This document shows, in pieces, positions 17,595 to 25,779 of a stretch of DNA of 64,000 nt (its first letter is position 1; the number at the start of each line of letters is the position of its first letter). The position numbers were made by a program, and so were the translations under genes. The DNA is from CALGTL01 sp963579135 (GTDB lineage: Bacteria > Chloroflexota > Dehalococcoidia > Lucifugimonadales > Australimonadaceae). The stretch is taken from NCBI GenBank assembly GCA_963579135.1, contig CAUZFB010000010.1, positions 1 to 64,000 of the forward strand, written 5' to 3'. The notes below the pieces were generated by a model. The model saw only the letters and a list, made by a program, of their open reading frames with translations. It had not been told where the DNA came from and ran no database searches.

Positions 17595-18502
17595 AGATCC
17601 TCATCACCGGCGTAACTGGCTATCTAGGTGGCAAGCTTGCGATCGCACTCGAAGGTATGGGTCATCAGATCGTAGGCACCTCTCGGAATCCAGCACGCGC
17701 TGGCACGATCCCTGGCGTCGGCCACTTGTACGCTTGGGCCCCGCTCGACGATCCCCTGCCCGCAGAGGCTCTCGCGGGCGTCGATGGCATCGCCCACCTT
17801 GTCGGAGAGCCCGTCACGGGACGCTGGACCGCTGCCAAGAAGCGCCGCCTGTACGACTCCCGCGTCGAGAGCGCCCGGAACCTCGTGCGTGGCATCGAGG
17901 CTTCAAGCGACCGCCCCAGAGTCATCGTCGGAGGCAGCGCCATCGGCTACTACGGCGACCGTGGCGACGATGACCTGCCTGAAACTGAACCGCAAGGAAC
18001 CGATTTCCTTGCAAGCCTCAGCGTGGACTGGGAAGCGGCGATCCTGAATGCGGAACGCTTGGGCATTCGTGTGGTCGTTTCCCGAACCGGCCTCGTTGTC
18101 GGGAAGGGCGCCCCATTTTTGGAACCCCAGCTACCGCTATTTAAGCTTGGTCTGGGTGGTCGGATTGGTTCGGGCAATCAGTGGTGGGCCTGGGTCCACG
18201 TCGACGACTTCACTGGCCTCATCCGCTTCGCCCTCGAGAACGACAGCATTCGCGGCCCCATGAACGTCGTGAGCCCACACGCCGCACGCCAGCGCGACTT
18301 CGCCAAACTCTGCGCCCGCGTGTTGAGCAGGCCTGCGCTCACCTGGGCGCCAGCGATTGTGGTCAAGCTCGTTCTTGGTGAGTTCGCGGCCGAGGTGCTT
18401 ACGAGCAAGCGTGGTATCCCTGAAGTCACGCTGGCGGCGGGCTACCGCTTCGCCTACCCTGGCCTGGAAGAAGCACTGCGCGACGCCGTCGCTCGCGACT
18501 GA
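17591..18502 (+). CDS. TIGR01777 family NAD(P)-dependent epimerase-like protein
   Basis: A 303-residue extended SDR. ITGVTGYLGGKLA at the N-terminus is the nucleotide-binding G-x-x-G-x-x-G. The central part holds HLVGEPV and a Y-x-x-x-K-like SAIGYYG segment, and the C-terminus has the DUF1731-type tail (EVLTSKRGIPEVTLAAGYRF). Members resemble YfcH/SULA-type proteins, whose substrates are mostly unknown. The GTG start overlaps the propeller gene by 4 nt (GTGA), so the two are translationally coupled. The deaminase follows after 25 nt. Confidence 0.88.
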   Translation: MKILITGVTGYLGGKLAIALEGMGHQIVGTSRNPARAGTIPGVGHLYAWAPLDDPLPAEALAGVDGIAHLVGEPVTGRWTAAKKRRLYDSRVESARNLVRGIEASSDRPRVIVGGSAIGYYGDRGDDDLPETEPQGTDFLASLSVDWEAAILNAERLGIRVVVSRTGLVVGKGAPFLEPQLPLFKLGLGGRIGSGNQWWAWVHVDDFTGLIRFALENDSIRGPMNVVSPHAARQRDFAKLCARVLSRPALTWAPAIVVKLVLGEFAAEVLTSKRGIPEVTLAAGYRFAYPGLEEALRDAVARD

Positions 18503-18527
18503 AGCACTACCTGCAGAGAGGTTCCGG

Positions 18528-18986
18528 ATGACCGACCATGAGAAGTACATGCGGATCGCGATCGACGAGGCTCGCAAATCAGGCGCCGCTGGTAACCGCG
18601 CGGTCGGCGCCGTCATCGTGCGTGGCGACGAGATCGTCGGTATCGGCGGCAACCGCCGTGAGTCTGCGGTAGACCCGCTAGGCCATGCGGAGACAACCGC
18701 CCTCCGTGATGCTGTCGCCAAGAGCGGGACGCTGGATTTCTCCGGCTGCACCCTCTACTCCACGCTGGAGCCGTGCCCCATGTGCTGCGGAGCCATCGCC
18801 GTGAACGGCATCGAGCTGGTCGTCGTGGGCGCGATGCACAATGAGGGCAATCGTCGATGGGGCGACTACACGGTCGAGAAGGTAACGACAATGATTGGCG
18901 TCGGCACAGAAATCATCACACCGATGCTGGAAGACGAGTGCAACGCCGTACTCAAGGAGTACGACGTCAAGTTAGGTCGGATCTAA
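18528..18986 (+). CDS. Zinc-dependent nucleoside/base deaminase
   Basis: A 152-residue CMP/dCMP-deaminase-fold protein. A longer frame exists upstream, but ATG 18528 has AGAGAGG 6 nt before it and starts at the family N-terminus (HEKYMRIAIDEAR). The zinc site is complete: HAE near residue 52 and PCPMCCGA near 82-89. Family members deaminate guanine, cytosine, adenosine in tRNA or related bases. The sequence resembles the guanine/cytosine deaminase branch more than TadA, which is a judgement by eye. It is the third gene of a probable operon with the propeller and epimerase, and converges on an SDR gene 3 nt away. Confidence 0.85.
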   Translation: MTDHEKYMRIAIDEARKSGAAGNRAVGAVIVRGDEIVGIGGNRRESAVDPLGHAETTALRDAVAKSGTLDFSGCTLYSTLEPCPMCCGAIAVNGIELVVVGAMHNEGNRRWGDYTVEKVTTMIGVGTEIITPMLEDECNAVLKEYDVKLGRI

Positions 18987-18989
18987 ACA

Positions 18990-19829
18990 TTAGGAGTTAG
19001 GTCGTCCCAACTGAGGCCAGGCCGTAGGCCCACTTGCCTTTGCGAGGCGTGCGTCTATGGGTAGGTTTTCGTCCCAGTCGATGCTTCTAATCCGAGTGCC
19101 ATTAGTTGCATTGGAGGCTTCTGAGGCTAGCCATACTGCAGGAGCCTCCATCACCTGAGGGTTGATGAAACTCGCACGGTCAGTCTCTGGTAGGAAGGGT
19201 ATGAAGTTTGTGTCAGTTGCTCCTCCGGGAACCAACACGTTCGCTGTGACACCCGTGCCTTCGAGTTCCTGCGCCATTACCGCTGCAAAGGCCTCATGTC
19301 CCGCCTTCGATGGCCCATAAGGTGCGTTGTTCCCTCTGATCATCGTATCCAGGCTGGTCGTCACGCTGATGATCCTGCCCCACTTCTGCTCCAGCAGGTG
19401 CGGCACTGCCGCGCGCGACATCAGGAACGCACCGCTCAGGTTTACCGAGATCATGCGGGCCCAGAGGGCGGGGTCGATCTCCCAGAAGTTCGCATTGCGG
19501 GTCGCGTGAGCATCCGCGAACGTCGCGTTCATGCCCGCATTGTTAACTAGGATGTGCAAGCCACCCAAGCCCTCGATCGCCTCCTGCACCGAGCGCTCAG
19601 CGTCCTCCTGCGAGCTTACGTCCGCTACGATGGCCATCGCCGCCTGATCGCCCCCTATCTCGCGAGCATCGTTCACACTGTGAGCCAGCGCCTCGCCGTT
19701 GATGTCGGACATGGCCACTCGAGCACCCGCCCGCACCATCGCCAGGGCCATGAGGCGACCCATGCCGGGATTGCTCCCCGCGCCTGTAATTAAAGCCACT
19801 TTGCCTGTCAGAGGGCCGTCAGCCATCAT
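18990..19829 (-). CDS. Short-chain dehydrogenase/reductase
   Basis: A 279-residue classical SDR. The dinucleotide motif is TGAGSNPGMGR, NNAG is near residue 91, the catalytic serine lies in VTTS, and YGPSKAGHE supplies Y-x-x-x-K. After the active site it has the flexible substrate lid (GGATDTNFIPFLPE). It probably oxidises or reduces a hydroxyl/keto pair with NAD(P). It is divergent from the cysteine hydrolase at 20039; the shared intergenic DNA contains a 13-nt C tract. Two adjacent ATGs (19829, 19826) are possible starts. Substrate unknown. Confidence 0.9.
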   Translation of the reverse strand: MMADGPLTGKVALITGAGSNPGMGRLMALAMVRAGARVAMSDINGEALAHSVNDAREIGGDQAAMAIVADVSSQEDAERSVQEAIEGLGGLHILVNNAGMNATFADAHATRNANFWEIDPALWARMISVNLSGAFLMSRAAVPHLLEQKWGRIISVTTSLDTMIRGNNAPYGPSKAGHEAFAAVMAQELEGTGVTANVLVPGGATDTNFIPFLPETDRASFINPQVMEAPAVWLASEASNATNGTRIRSIDWDENLPIDARLAKASGPTAWPQLGRPNS

Positions 19830-19935
19830 GTTTCCTTTTTGATCAGATTGGTGGGCAGCCGCATCGTCGACACGGATTCCTCATCGGGGACGCCTGCCCA
19901 GAGAGTACAGTACCCGCGAGCGCTCCGCTCGCTCT

Positions 19936-19948
19936 CCCCCCCCCCCCC
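19936..19948. repeat. 13-nt C homopolymer
   Basis: Thirteen consecutive C residues in the divergent region between the SDR (minus) and cysteine hydrolase (plus). Such tracts slip readily during replication and can also be miscounted in sequencing. Its place between divergent promoters means length changes could alter promoter spacing, which is speculative. Confidence 0.9.
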
Positions 19949-20038
19949 TCTGTGCACGCGCTTTTTACTCTGGAGGTAGAATGGAGCACGCATCGTCGGA
20001 TGCCCAGCGTTGGCTTGCCGGTGCGAGGAGTGCATGCT

Positions 20039-20734
20039 ATGACACACGGCTTCGAAGACCACACTTGGAAAGACGTTGTTAGCCCAGAGGACCTAGAGCT
20101 ATACAAGCATTACCAGCGTGACCTCTATATCGGTCAGCGGCCGGCGTTGCTCGCCATCGATCTCTACAACATGGTGTATCAGGGTGGCTCGCTTCCCGTT
20201 CACGAGGTCGCCAAGGAATTCCCCAGCTCTTGTGGTGAGTACGCCTGGGCAGCAGTCGAGCCTACCAAGCAACTCTTCGCCCTCGCTCGTTCGCGTGGCT
20301 TCCCCGTCTTCTACACCACCGGCGAAACGCGTCCGGAAGCCCGCCCCGGCAGCGTCACGGCAACCAACCGCAGTCGCGGTAACGTCGGTGAGAACCCTCA
20401 GCAGATCTTCGAAGCGTTCACCCCCAAGCCAGAGGACGTCGTCATCACCAAGCAGCGCGCCTCTGGGTTTTTCGGCACTCCGCTTGTTGCCCACCTCATG
20501 CAGGCGAGGATCGACACCATCATCGTTTGCGGCGAGAGCACCAGCGGGTGCGTCCGCGCTTCTGTGGCCGACGCGTACAACTATGGGTTTCACGTTGTCG
20601 TCGCTGAAGAATGCGTCTTCGACCGCAACCTGCTGTCGCACAAGATGAACCTGTTCGACATGCACCACAAGTACGCCGACGTCATGCACATCGATGAAGT
20701 CGCCGAGCACCTTGAGGCGTTTCCCGAGGTCTAG
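20039..20734 (+). CDS. Isochorismatase-fold cysteine hydrolase (N-carbamoylsarcosine/maleamate amidase-like)
   Basis: ATG 20039 is preferred to an upstream in-frame ATG because GAGGAG lies 8 nt before it; this gives 231 residues. The catalytic triad of the family is visible: D41 (LLAIDLYN), K138 (VITKQRASGFFGT) and C171 (ESTSGCVRASVADA). The STSGCVRAS region matches the amidohydrolase branch (N-carbamoylsarcosine amidase, maleamate amidase) rather than true isochorismatases. It should therefore cleave a C-N bond, releasing ammonia, or ammonia plus CO2. It precedes the bicupin on the same strand by 126 nt. The nearby decayed DUF1989 gene makes urea- or carbamoyl-type nitrogen compounds plausible substrates (inference). 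Confidence 0.88.
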   Translation: MTHGFEDHTWKDVVSPEDLELYKHYQRDLYIGQRPALLAIDLYNMVYQGGSLPVHEVAKEFPSSCGEYAWAAVEPTKQLFALARSRGFPVFYTTGETRPEARPGSVTATNRSRGNVGENPQQIFEAFTPKPEDVVITKQRASGFFGTPLVAHLMQARIDTIIVCGESTSGCVRASVADAYNYGFHVVVAEECVFDRNLLSHKMNLFDMHHKYADVMHIDEVAEHLEAFPEV

Positions 20735-20860
20735 TTCGAGTATCGCTCGTACCTGCCGCTGCGCTTCTCGTCTCGCATATCACTCAGTGGAGCGATATCG
20801 TTGCCTATTGCCGTTGTGGGGGATATCTTTGGGTTACTCACGCACTCGGAGGAGCCAACC

Positions 20861-22018
20861 ATGGTCATGCAAGGCACCGATATGAAGATCGCGGAGGCCC
20901 CAGAAGGGGAGCTGCTGGACTACAAGAGCGACGACGCCTACGAGCGATGGCAGGCGGAGGAAGGCGTCAAAGTTATTGTCGATTTCGCTTTCGAGGACCT
21001 GAGCCAGATCGAGCTTGAACCCTGGGAACGCAAGGGGGGCGCGGGGGCCATCATCAATATCCCCAACGATCACCTTACCAACGACTCCCATCTCGTGGAG
21101 ATCGCCCCCGGAGGCAAGTCCGAGCCGGAGCACCATCTGTACGAGGAGTACTGCTACATCATCTCCGGCAGAGGTGCCACGAACATCTGGAACGGCGACG
21201 GCAAGAAGCAAAGCTTCGAGTGGCACGCCGGCAGCCTGTTCTCCATCCCGCTCAACGCCTCCTACCAGCACTTCAACGGCAGCGGCACCGAGCCTGCTCG
21301 CTACATCTCCGTGACCACGGCACCCCCTGCGTTGCGCCTGTACAACGACATCGACTTCATCTTCAAGACGGAGCACGCGTTCAAAGGCCGCTACGATGCC
21401 GGTGGCGACTACTTCAACGGCAGCGGTGAGCTCTTCAACAAGCGAGTCTGGGAGTCCAATTTCATCCCGAACGCCCCTGACATGGCGCTTTACGGATGGA
21501 AGGAACGAGGCGCAGGCGGCGTCAACGTCATGCTAGAAATGGCAAAGAACAGCAGCAGTAAGTCGCATATGTCGGAGTTCCCGGTCGGCACGTACAAGAA
21601 GGCCCACCGCCATGGTCCGGGTGCGCATCTGCTGCTGCTCAGCGGCCAGGAAGGCTACTCGCTGCTCTGGCAAGAGGGCACTGAACGCCGTAAGGCAGAT
21701 TGGAAGGTCGGCGGGATGGTGATCGTGCCTGGCGACGAGATGTTCCATCAGCATTTCAACACCGGCAACACTCGCGCGCGCTACCTCGCCATCTACACCA
21801 GTGCCCTCGGCGACATGAAGCCTCGCTCGAATCGCGGTTGGCTGGCCGACAAGAGTGTCAAGGAAGGCGGCTGGCAGATCGAGTACGCCGACGAGGAAAA
21901 GGCGATCCACGAAGAGTTCGAGGCCCAGCTTGCTGCCAAGGGCGTTACCTGCAACATGAAAGCGTTCATCCCGTGGTGCACGGGCAACGTTGGTCCGACG
22001 GACGAGCGCCGCACCTAG
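20861..22018 (+). CDS. Bicupin (two-domain cupin) protein
   Basis: ATG 20861 has GGAGGAG 6 nt upstream and gives 385 residues; the frame is open 60 nt further upstream. Cupin 1 carries PEHHLYEEYCYIISG near residues 107-121 with His/His/Glu metal ligands and a later QHFNGSG histidine. Cupin 2 carries KKAHRHGPGAHLLLLSG and HQHFNTGN. Both domains seem able to bind metal. Bicupins include gentisate dioxygenase, oxalate decarboxylase and other ring- or C-C-cleaving enzymes; neither is clearly matched. The C-terminal 60 residues are charged and extend beyond the cupin fold. It ends at a hairpin shared with the convergent FMN oxidase gene. Confidence 0.82.
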   Translation: MVMQGTDMKIAEAPEGELLDYKSDDAYERWQAEEGVKVIVDFAFEDLSQIELEPWERKGGAGAIINIPNDHLTNDSHLVEIAPGGKSEPEHHLYEEYCYIISGRGATNIWNGDGKKQSFEWHAGSLFSIPLNASYQHFNGSGTEPARYISVTTAPPALRLYNDIDFIFKTEHAFKGRYDAGGDYFNGSGELFNKRVWESNFIPNAPDMALYGWKERGAGGVNVMLEMAKNSSSKSHMSEFPVGTYKKAHRHGPGAHLLLLSGQEGYSLLWQEGTERRKADWKVGGMVIVPGDEMFHQHFNTGNTRARYLAIYTSALGDMKPRSNRGWLADKSVKEGGWQIEYADEEKAIHEEFEAQLAAKGVTCNMKAFIPWCTGNVGPTDERRT

Positions 22019-22028
22019 CAACGCCAAC

Positions 22029-22062
22029 GGGGCGCGTGCGCGTGTTTATGCGAGCGCGCCCC
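22029..22062. terminator. Hairpin between convergent bicupin and FMN oxidase genes
   Basis: An 8-bp perfect stem, GGGGCGCG (22029-22036) with CGCGCCCC (22055-22062), and an 18-nt loop able to pair further. It lies 10 nt after the bicupin stop. No long T-tract follows on either strand. Confidence 0.45.
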
Positions 22063-22104
22063 TGCCGGGGGCCTTCTCCGCGAGCACTTGGCTCAGAGGT
22101 GACG

Positions 22105-23178
22105 CTAGAGCTGCCTGCCAGCAGGCATGTTCACCCAGGCGCTCATCTCGTGAGGTGGTGTGACGACGTCGGCCGCGCACACGTAATCTGTCGTGAGCTG
22201 ATTCACGCTCGTGACGCCGAGAAGGCTCATGGCCACCCACAGCTCTTCGGCCAGGATCTCCAGCACGCGCTTCACGCCCTCAGCGCCGTCGGCGCCAAGG
22301 CCCCAGCCCTGGAGCTTGCCGATCGCCACGGCCTTCGCCCCCAGCGCCAGCGCCTTTGCCACATCGCTCCCGCGTTGGATGCCGCCGTCCAGCACGATCT
22401 CCGCGCGACCGCCGACCACGCCCACGATCTCGGGCAGCATGTCCATCGTGCCACGGTTGTGGTCGAGCTGCCGTCCACCGTGGTTCGATACCCAGATCAC
22501 TTCCACTCCATGTTCCACGGCCAAGGCTGCGTCGGCTGCCGTTGCGATGCCTTTGACCATGAGTGGGAGCCCGGCTGTCTCTTTAATTTTATCCAGCAGC
22601 TCCCACGTCACGGATGCCGGGTACATGGGGTTGCGGGCTGCCGCAGCCCCTCTCGCCATCCGATTCATCATCACCCTCTCTCGCCGGCTTTGGACTGCCG
22701 TATCTACGGTGATGCACAGACCGTTGTAGCCTGCCGCATTGATCCTGCCCAACATCTCCTCAATCCACGCCCAATCGCCCCTGATGTACAGTTGAAAGAT
22801 CTTGGGGGCGGTCGTTGCTGCCGCGATCTCTTCGAGGCTGGGTTGGGTTACGGAGCTCACCACGTGGAGTGTCCCGAATTCCGCCGCCGCCTTTGCGCTT
22901 GCGGCCCCGCCTTCGCGGTCGAGCGTTTGCAGCGACCCCATCGGTGCCAGCATGACCGGCGCGTGCAACGGGTGCCCGAGGACCGTCGTCGAGATGTCGA
23001 CATCGGTTACGTCAATCAGAGTTCGAGGGAGGAACGCGAGGCGATCGAACCCCGCACGGTTGCGCCGCATCGTCGTTTCCGACTCGGACGCGCCCGTCAG
23101 GTAGTCCCAGGCTTCTTGGTTCAGTCTGCGCCTTGCTTGCTCTACGATCTCTTGATTGGTTGCGAATTCTGGGGCCAC
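22105..23178 (-). CDS. FMN-dependent alpha-hydroxyacid oxidase/dehydrogenase
   Basis: GTG 23178 has GGAGG 5 nt upstream and opens at the family N-terminus (ATNQEIVEQARRRL). An upstream in-frame GTG at 23238 lacks a good site. The resulting 357 residues span the FMN TIM barrel. The active-site lysine is in LMVKGIATAAD, and the base histidine with substrate arginine is in SNHGGRQLDH. The phosphate-binding DGGIQRGSDVAKALALGA completes it. Family members oxidise glycolate, lactate, mandelate or longer 2-hydroxyacids to 2-oxoacids. It lies downstream of a decayed DUF1989 gene and a GMC oxidoreductase on the same strand. The exact 2-hydroxyacid is unknown. Confidence 0.9.
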   Translation of the reverse strand: MAPEFATNQEIVEQARRRLNQEAWDYLTGASESETTMRRNRAGFDRLAFLPRTLIDVTDVDISTTVLGHPLHAPVMLAPMGSLQTLDREGGAASAKAAAEFGTLHVVSSVTQPSLEEIAAATTAPKIFQLYIRGDWAWIEEMLGRINAAGYNGLCITVDTAVQSRRERVMMNRMARGAAAARNPMYPASVTWELLDKIKETAGLPLMVKGIATAADAALAVEHGVEVIWVSNHGGRQLDHNRGTMDMLPEIVGVVGGRAEIVLDGGIQRGSDVAKALALGAKAVAIGKLQGWGLGADGAEGVKRVLEILAEELWVAMSLLGVTSVNQLTTDYVCAADVVTPPHEMSAWVNMPAGRQL

Positions 23179-23267
23179 GGTTGCCTCCGCGCGGGGTGTG
23201 TTTGTCTCTGGGCGCGGGCCATTCTCTCCCCACGGCACCCGAAACGCCAGGGAGCGGCGGCACCCCG

Positions 23268-23688
23268 CTACGGGTCGAAGATCTGCATCGTGGTTGGCGC
23301 GGGAGCGAAGTGATACCCACCCACGTTTTCCATGACATGTTGTTCCCGCCGCCCCATTTGTCAGTCCTGGCCTCGTCCCTGAATGCCATCTCGTGGCGTT
23401 TGCGGCTACAAAGCCCTTTCTCCAGGTCGTGGGTGTACGCCTAGGCGTCCTTCACGATGGTCAGCATTGCGTTGTTGTCATTTGAGAACAGCACATCGCC
23501 TTCGGTTAGGAATATCTTCAGCTGGTTCGTCCTGCTGCGCGCATGGTCGAATCGCTCGTTCAGGTCGTTCAGGCTGAACGCCACGAAGTCCACCGTCTGC
23601 TTGCCGGAGATGACAACAACTGTCCCTAGCGCACCTCTAGCGTGAACCCCATGCCATCCTTGTTGGCCGGAACGACGTGTTCGAGCAC
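23268..23688 (-). pseudogene. Decayed DUF1989 (urea carboxylase-associated) gene
   Basis: Pieces of a DUF1989/UAAP-like protein lie in different frames. The first (from GTG 23688) reads LEHVVPANKDGMGFTLEVR and stops at 23626-23628. The next, one base out of frame, continues SGKQTVDFVAFSLNDLNERF, HARSRTNQLKIFLTEGD and VLFSNDNNAMLTIVKDA to an in-frame TAG at 23441-23443. After that the same frame gives THDLEKGLCSRKRHEMAF, then a second shift leads to GYHFAPAPTTMQIFDP and a stop at 23268-23270. The core (VDFVAF..., S-x-x-HARSRT, GDVLFSN) fits DUF1989. At least two frameshifts, one nonsense codon and a missing C-terminus point to a pseudogene, unless the assembly is wrong. Confidence 0.7.
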
Positions 23689-23712
23689 GGGAGTGCGGGA
23701 CGCCGCCTGCTC

Positions 23713-25233
23713 CTAGCCGCCCTCGGCTTTGATGAAGTCCGAGACTCGTTCGCCGATCATGATCGCCGTGACGTTGGTGTTCCCATGGGTCACGCGGGGC
23801 ATAATCGACGCGTCGGCCACGAACAGGTTGTCGAGCCCGTGAACGCGGAGTGTGTTGTCCACCACCGCCATCGAATTGGACGCCGGCCCCATCATGCATG
23901 TTCCGGCGCCGTGCTGGTACGTGCCGTACGAGCTCCGCGCGTACGTCGCCCAATCTTCGTCGACTTCGGGTGTTAGCAGCGGGCCATAGAACTCAGCCAT
24001 CGACTCGTGCGAGACGAGTTCGTGGAGGAACTCCATCGCTGTCGTCATCGCCTTGATGTCGTCCGGATGCGCCAGCATAGCGTCATCGATCTCCGGGACG
24101 TCACGGGGGTCCGTGCTGTTCAGGAAGATTCGCCCTGGAGTGGTTTGCTGGAGTAGATTCGCCGACACCGGCATCATCCGAGTTAGGCCAGGCACCTCGG
24201 TCGGCGGCCGCATGAACAGATGGAAATTCCCTGTCGGCAGGCTCGGGTCGCTCTTGAACATCAAGCGGAACCTCGGCACCACCCAATCGGGGCTGAAATC
24301 GTCGTGCCCCTCGTACGTCATCTGGACGGTCGCGTGATCTTGGTAGTTTTCCCCGACTCCCTCCAACGGATGTGTCGCCTCGATCCCCAGACGCGCTAGC
24401 TCCCTGGCGGGCCCGATTCCAGAAAGAGTCAGAACTTGCGGGCTATGGTACGCCCCAGCGCTCAGCACCACGCGATCCGCCGTTGCCGTGACCGTCTGGC
24501 CGTCCTTCTGGTAGACAACGCCGTCAACGCGCCGCCCCGAAAGCTTCAGCGACAGCACGAGCGCGTCATCGACGATGTGGAGATTGGCCCGCCCCCTTGC
24601 GGGATCCAGGTAGGCCACCGTGGTCGACTGCCTCAACCCGTCCTTGACGTTGTAGGCGGAGCCGCACACGCCGAAGGGCTCGGGCACGTTCAAATCCGGG
24701 CACAGCGGCATTCCCATGCTCATGGCGCGCTCAATGAACGCCTGCACCGGTCGAGAGCCGCCCATGTCGAGCGTGAACGGACGCTTCACGAACAGCGGGC
24801 CGTCCGTCCCGTGGATGGGATCATCGTAGTAGTCCTGGTCAGATTCGAGGCGGCGCATCACCGGAAGGCAGTCGTCATAAGACCAACCCGGATTGCCGTC
24901 AGCCGCCCACGAGTCGAGGTCATGTTTCGTAGGTCGTACCACGGCCATGGCATTGACCGATGAACCACCGCCCATGATGCGGCCGCTCACCTTGTAGAAC
25001 GTGCTGCTGTCCTCGCGTCGCACCGTGGGGTACATGACGATGTAGGGCGATTCCAATATCGCTCTCGTCGCCTGAGACCCATCGGCCACCGACTCGGGGA
25101 TAGGCATTGGGTCAGGTCCTGCTTCCAGCAGCAGCACCTGCCGGTCTGGGTCCTCTGAGAGACGAGCGGCGGCAGCACATCCTGCCGAGCCTCCGCCGAT
25201 CACAATCACATCGTACGTGTGCTTTTCAACCAT
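23713..25233 (-). CDS. GMC family FAD oxidoreductase (choline dehydrogenase-like)
   Basis: A 506-residue GMC protein. The N-terminal FAD motif is VIVIGGGSAGCAAAARL, followed by the E/AG ribose contact (LLLEAGPD). GGGSSVNAM near residue 91 is the second flavin-contact signature, and GAYHSPQVLTLSGIGP is the GMC signature 2. The C-terminus has HGNTNVTAIMIGERV with the catalytic His and Asn position. It should oxidise a primary or secondary alcohol. Its stop is 25 nt from the decayed DUF1989 start, and the CoxG-like gene is 17 nt upstream, so transcription probably runs CoxG, GMC, DUF1989 remnant, FMN oxidase. Confidence 0.92.
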   Translation of the reverse strand: MVEKHTYDVIVIGGGSAGCAAAARLSEDPDRQVLLLEAGPDPMPIPESVADGSQATRAILESPYIVMYPTVRREDSSTFYKVSGRIMGGGSSVNAMAVVRPTKHDLDSWAADGNPGWSYDDCLPVMRRLESDQDYYDDPIHGTDGPLFVKRPFTLDMGGSRPVQAFIERAMSMGMPLCPDLNVPEPFGVCGSAYNVKDGLRQSTTVAYLDPARGRANLHIVDDALVLSLKLSGRRVDGVVYQKDGQTVTATADRVVLSAGAYHSPQVLTLSGIGPARELARLGIEATHPLEGVGENYQDHATVQMTYEGHDDFSPDWVVPRFRLMFKSDPSLPTGNFHLFMRPPTEVPGLTRMMPVSANLLQQTTPGRIFLNSTDPRDVPEIDDAMLAHPDDIKAMTTAMEFLHELVSHESMAEFYGPLLTPEVDEDWATYARSSYGTYQHGAGTCMMGPASNSMAVVDNTLRVHGLDNLFVADASIMPRVTHGNTNVTAIMIGERVSDFIKAEGG

Positions 25234-25250
25234 GCCGCTTGCCTCCTCGG

Positions 25251-25706
25251 CTAGCTCGTGACGGTGCTCACCTGCTCACGCAGACGCTTGAAGAACTCCT
25301 TGATAACCTGCGCGCCCGTAGCGCGCAACACCATATCGCCGATGATCGCCAGCCGCCCGTTGATGTTGACCGTCGCCTGATACTCAAGCTCCGTCTTACT
25401 GTCGCCCTTAGCGGCAAGGGTCATCGTGATATCGGAAGTCATCGTGCTGTTCGTCAGCGTGTCAGTTCCCTCAACGTGGGCGGCCAATCGCACCGGTGCT
25501 TCGGCCTCCACGATCTGCGCCTGGAAGGCGAACTCGCCTGAGATTGGGCCCACCTTCGCCCGCATTTTGCCGGTGAACGTTCGATCGTCCACGCGCACCA
25601 GGTCTTCGACCCCTGGCATGCACGACGCAAACTTATCGACGTCTAGCACGAAAACCCACACGTCCAACGCCGGAGCGTCGATCTCCACCTTACCCTTGTA
25701 GTTCAT
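25251..25706 (-). CDS. CoxG/SRPBCC family protein
   Basis: ATG 25706 follows GAAGGAT 6 nt upstream; an earlier in-frame ATG at 25760 adds 18 non-family residues. The 151 residues match the CO dehydrogenase subunit G (CoxG) branch of the SRPBCC fold: KVEIDAPALDVWVFVLDVDK, then MPGVEDL, GKMRAKVGPISG and a C-terminal helix (VIKEFFKRLREQVS). In molybdenum CO dehydrogenase clusters CoxG helps mature or anchor the enzyme. No molybdenum hydroxylase subunits are seen in this window, so the role here may be a ligand-binding or chaperone function for the adjacent oxidoreductases. Confidence 0.82.
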   Translation of the reverse strand: MNYKGKVEIDAPALDVWVFVLDVDKFASCMPGVEDLVRVDDRTFTGKMRAKVGPISGEFAFQAQIVEAEAPVRLAAHVEGTDTLTNSTMTSDITMTLAAKGDSKTELEYQATVNINGRLAIIGDMVLRATGAQVIKEFFKRLREQVSTVTS

Positions 25707-25779
25707 CTGTAGATCCTTCGTCGGGCTGCCAGGAGTGGTGCTCCATAGTCTGAGCCGCAAGCATACTAGGTTGTGTCGC

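Noticed and set aside
21700..23313. A 537-codon plus-strand open frame
   Set aside because: It crosses the end of the bicupin gene and lies antisense to the FMN oxidase, with His/Arg/Pro-rich content and no family resemblance: a GC-rich shadow frame.
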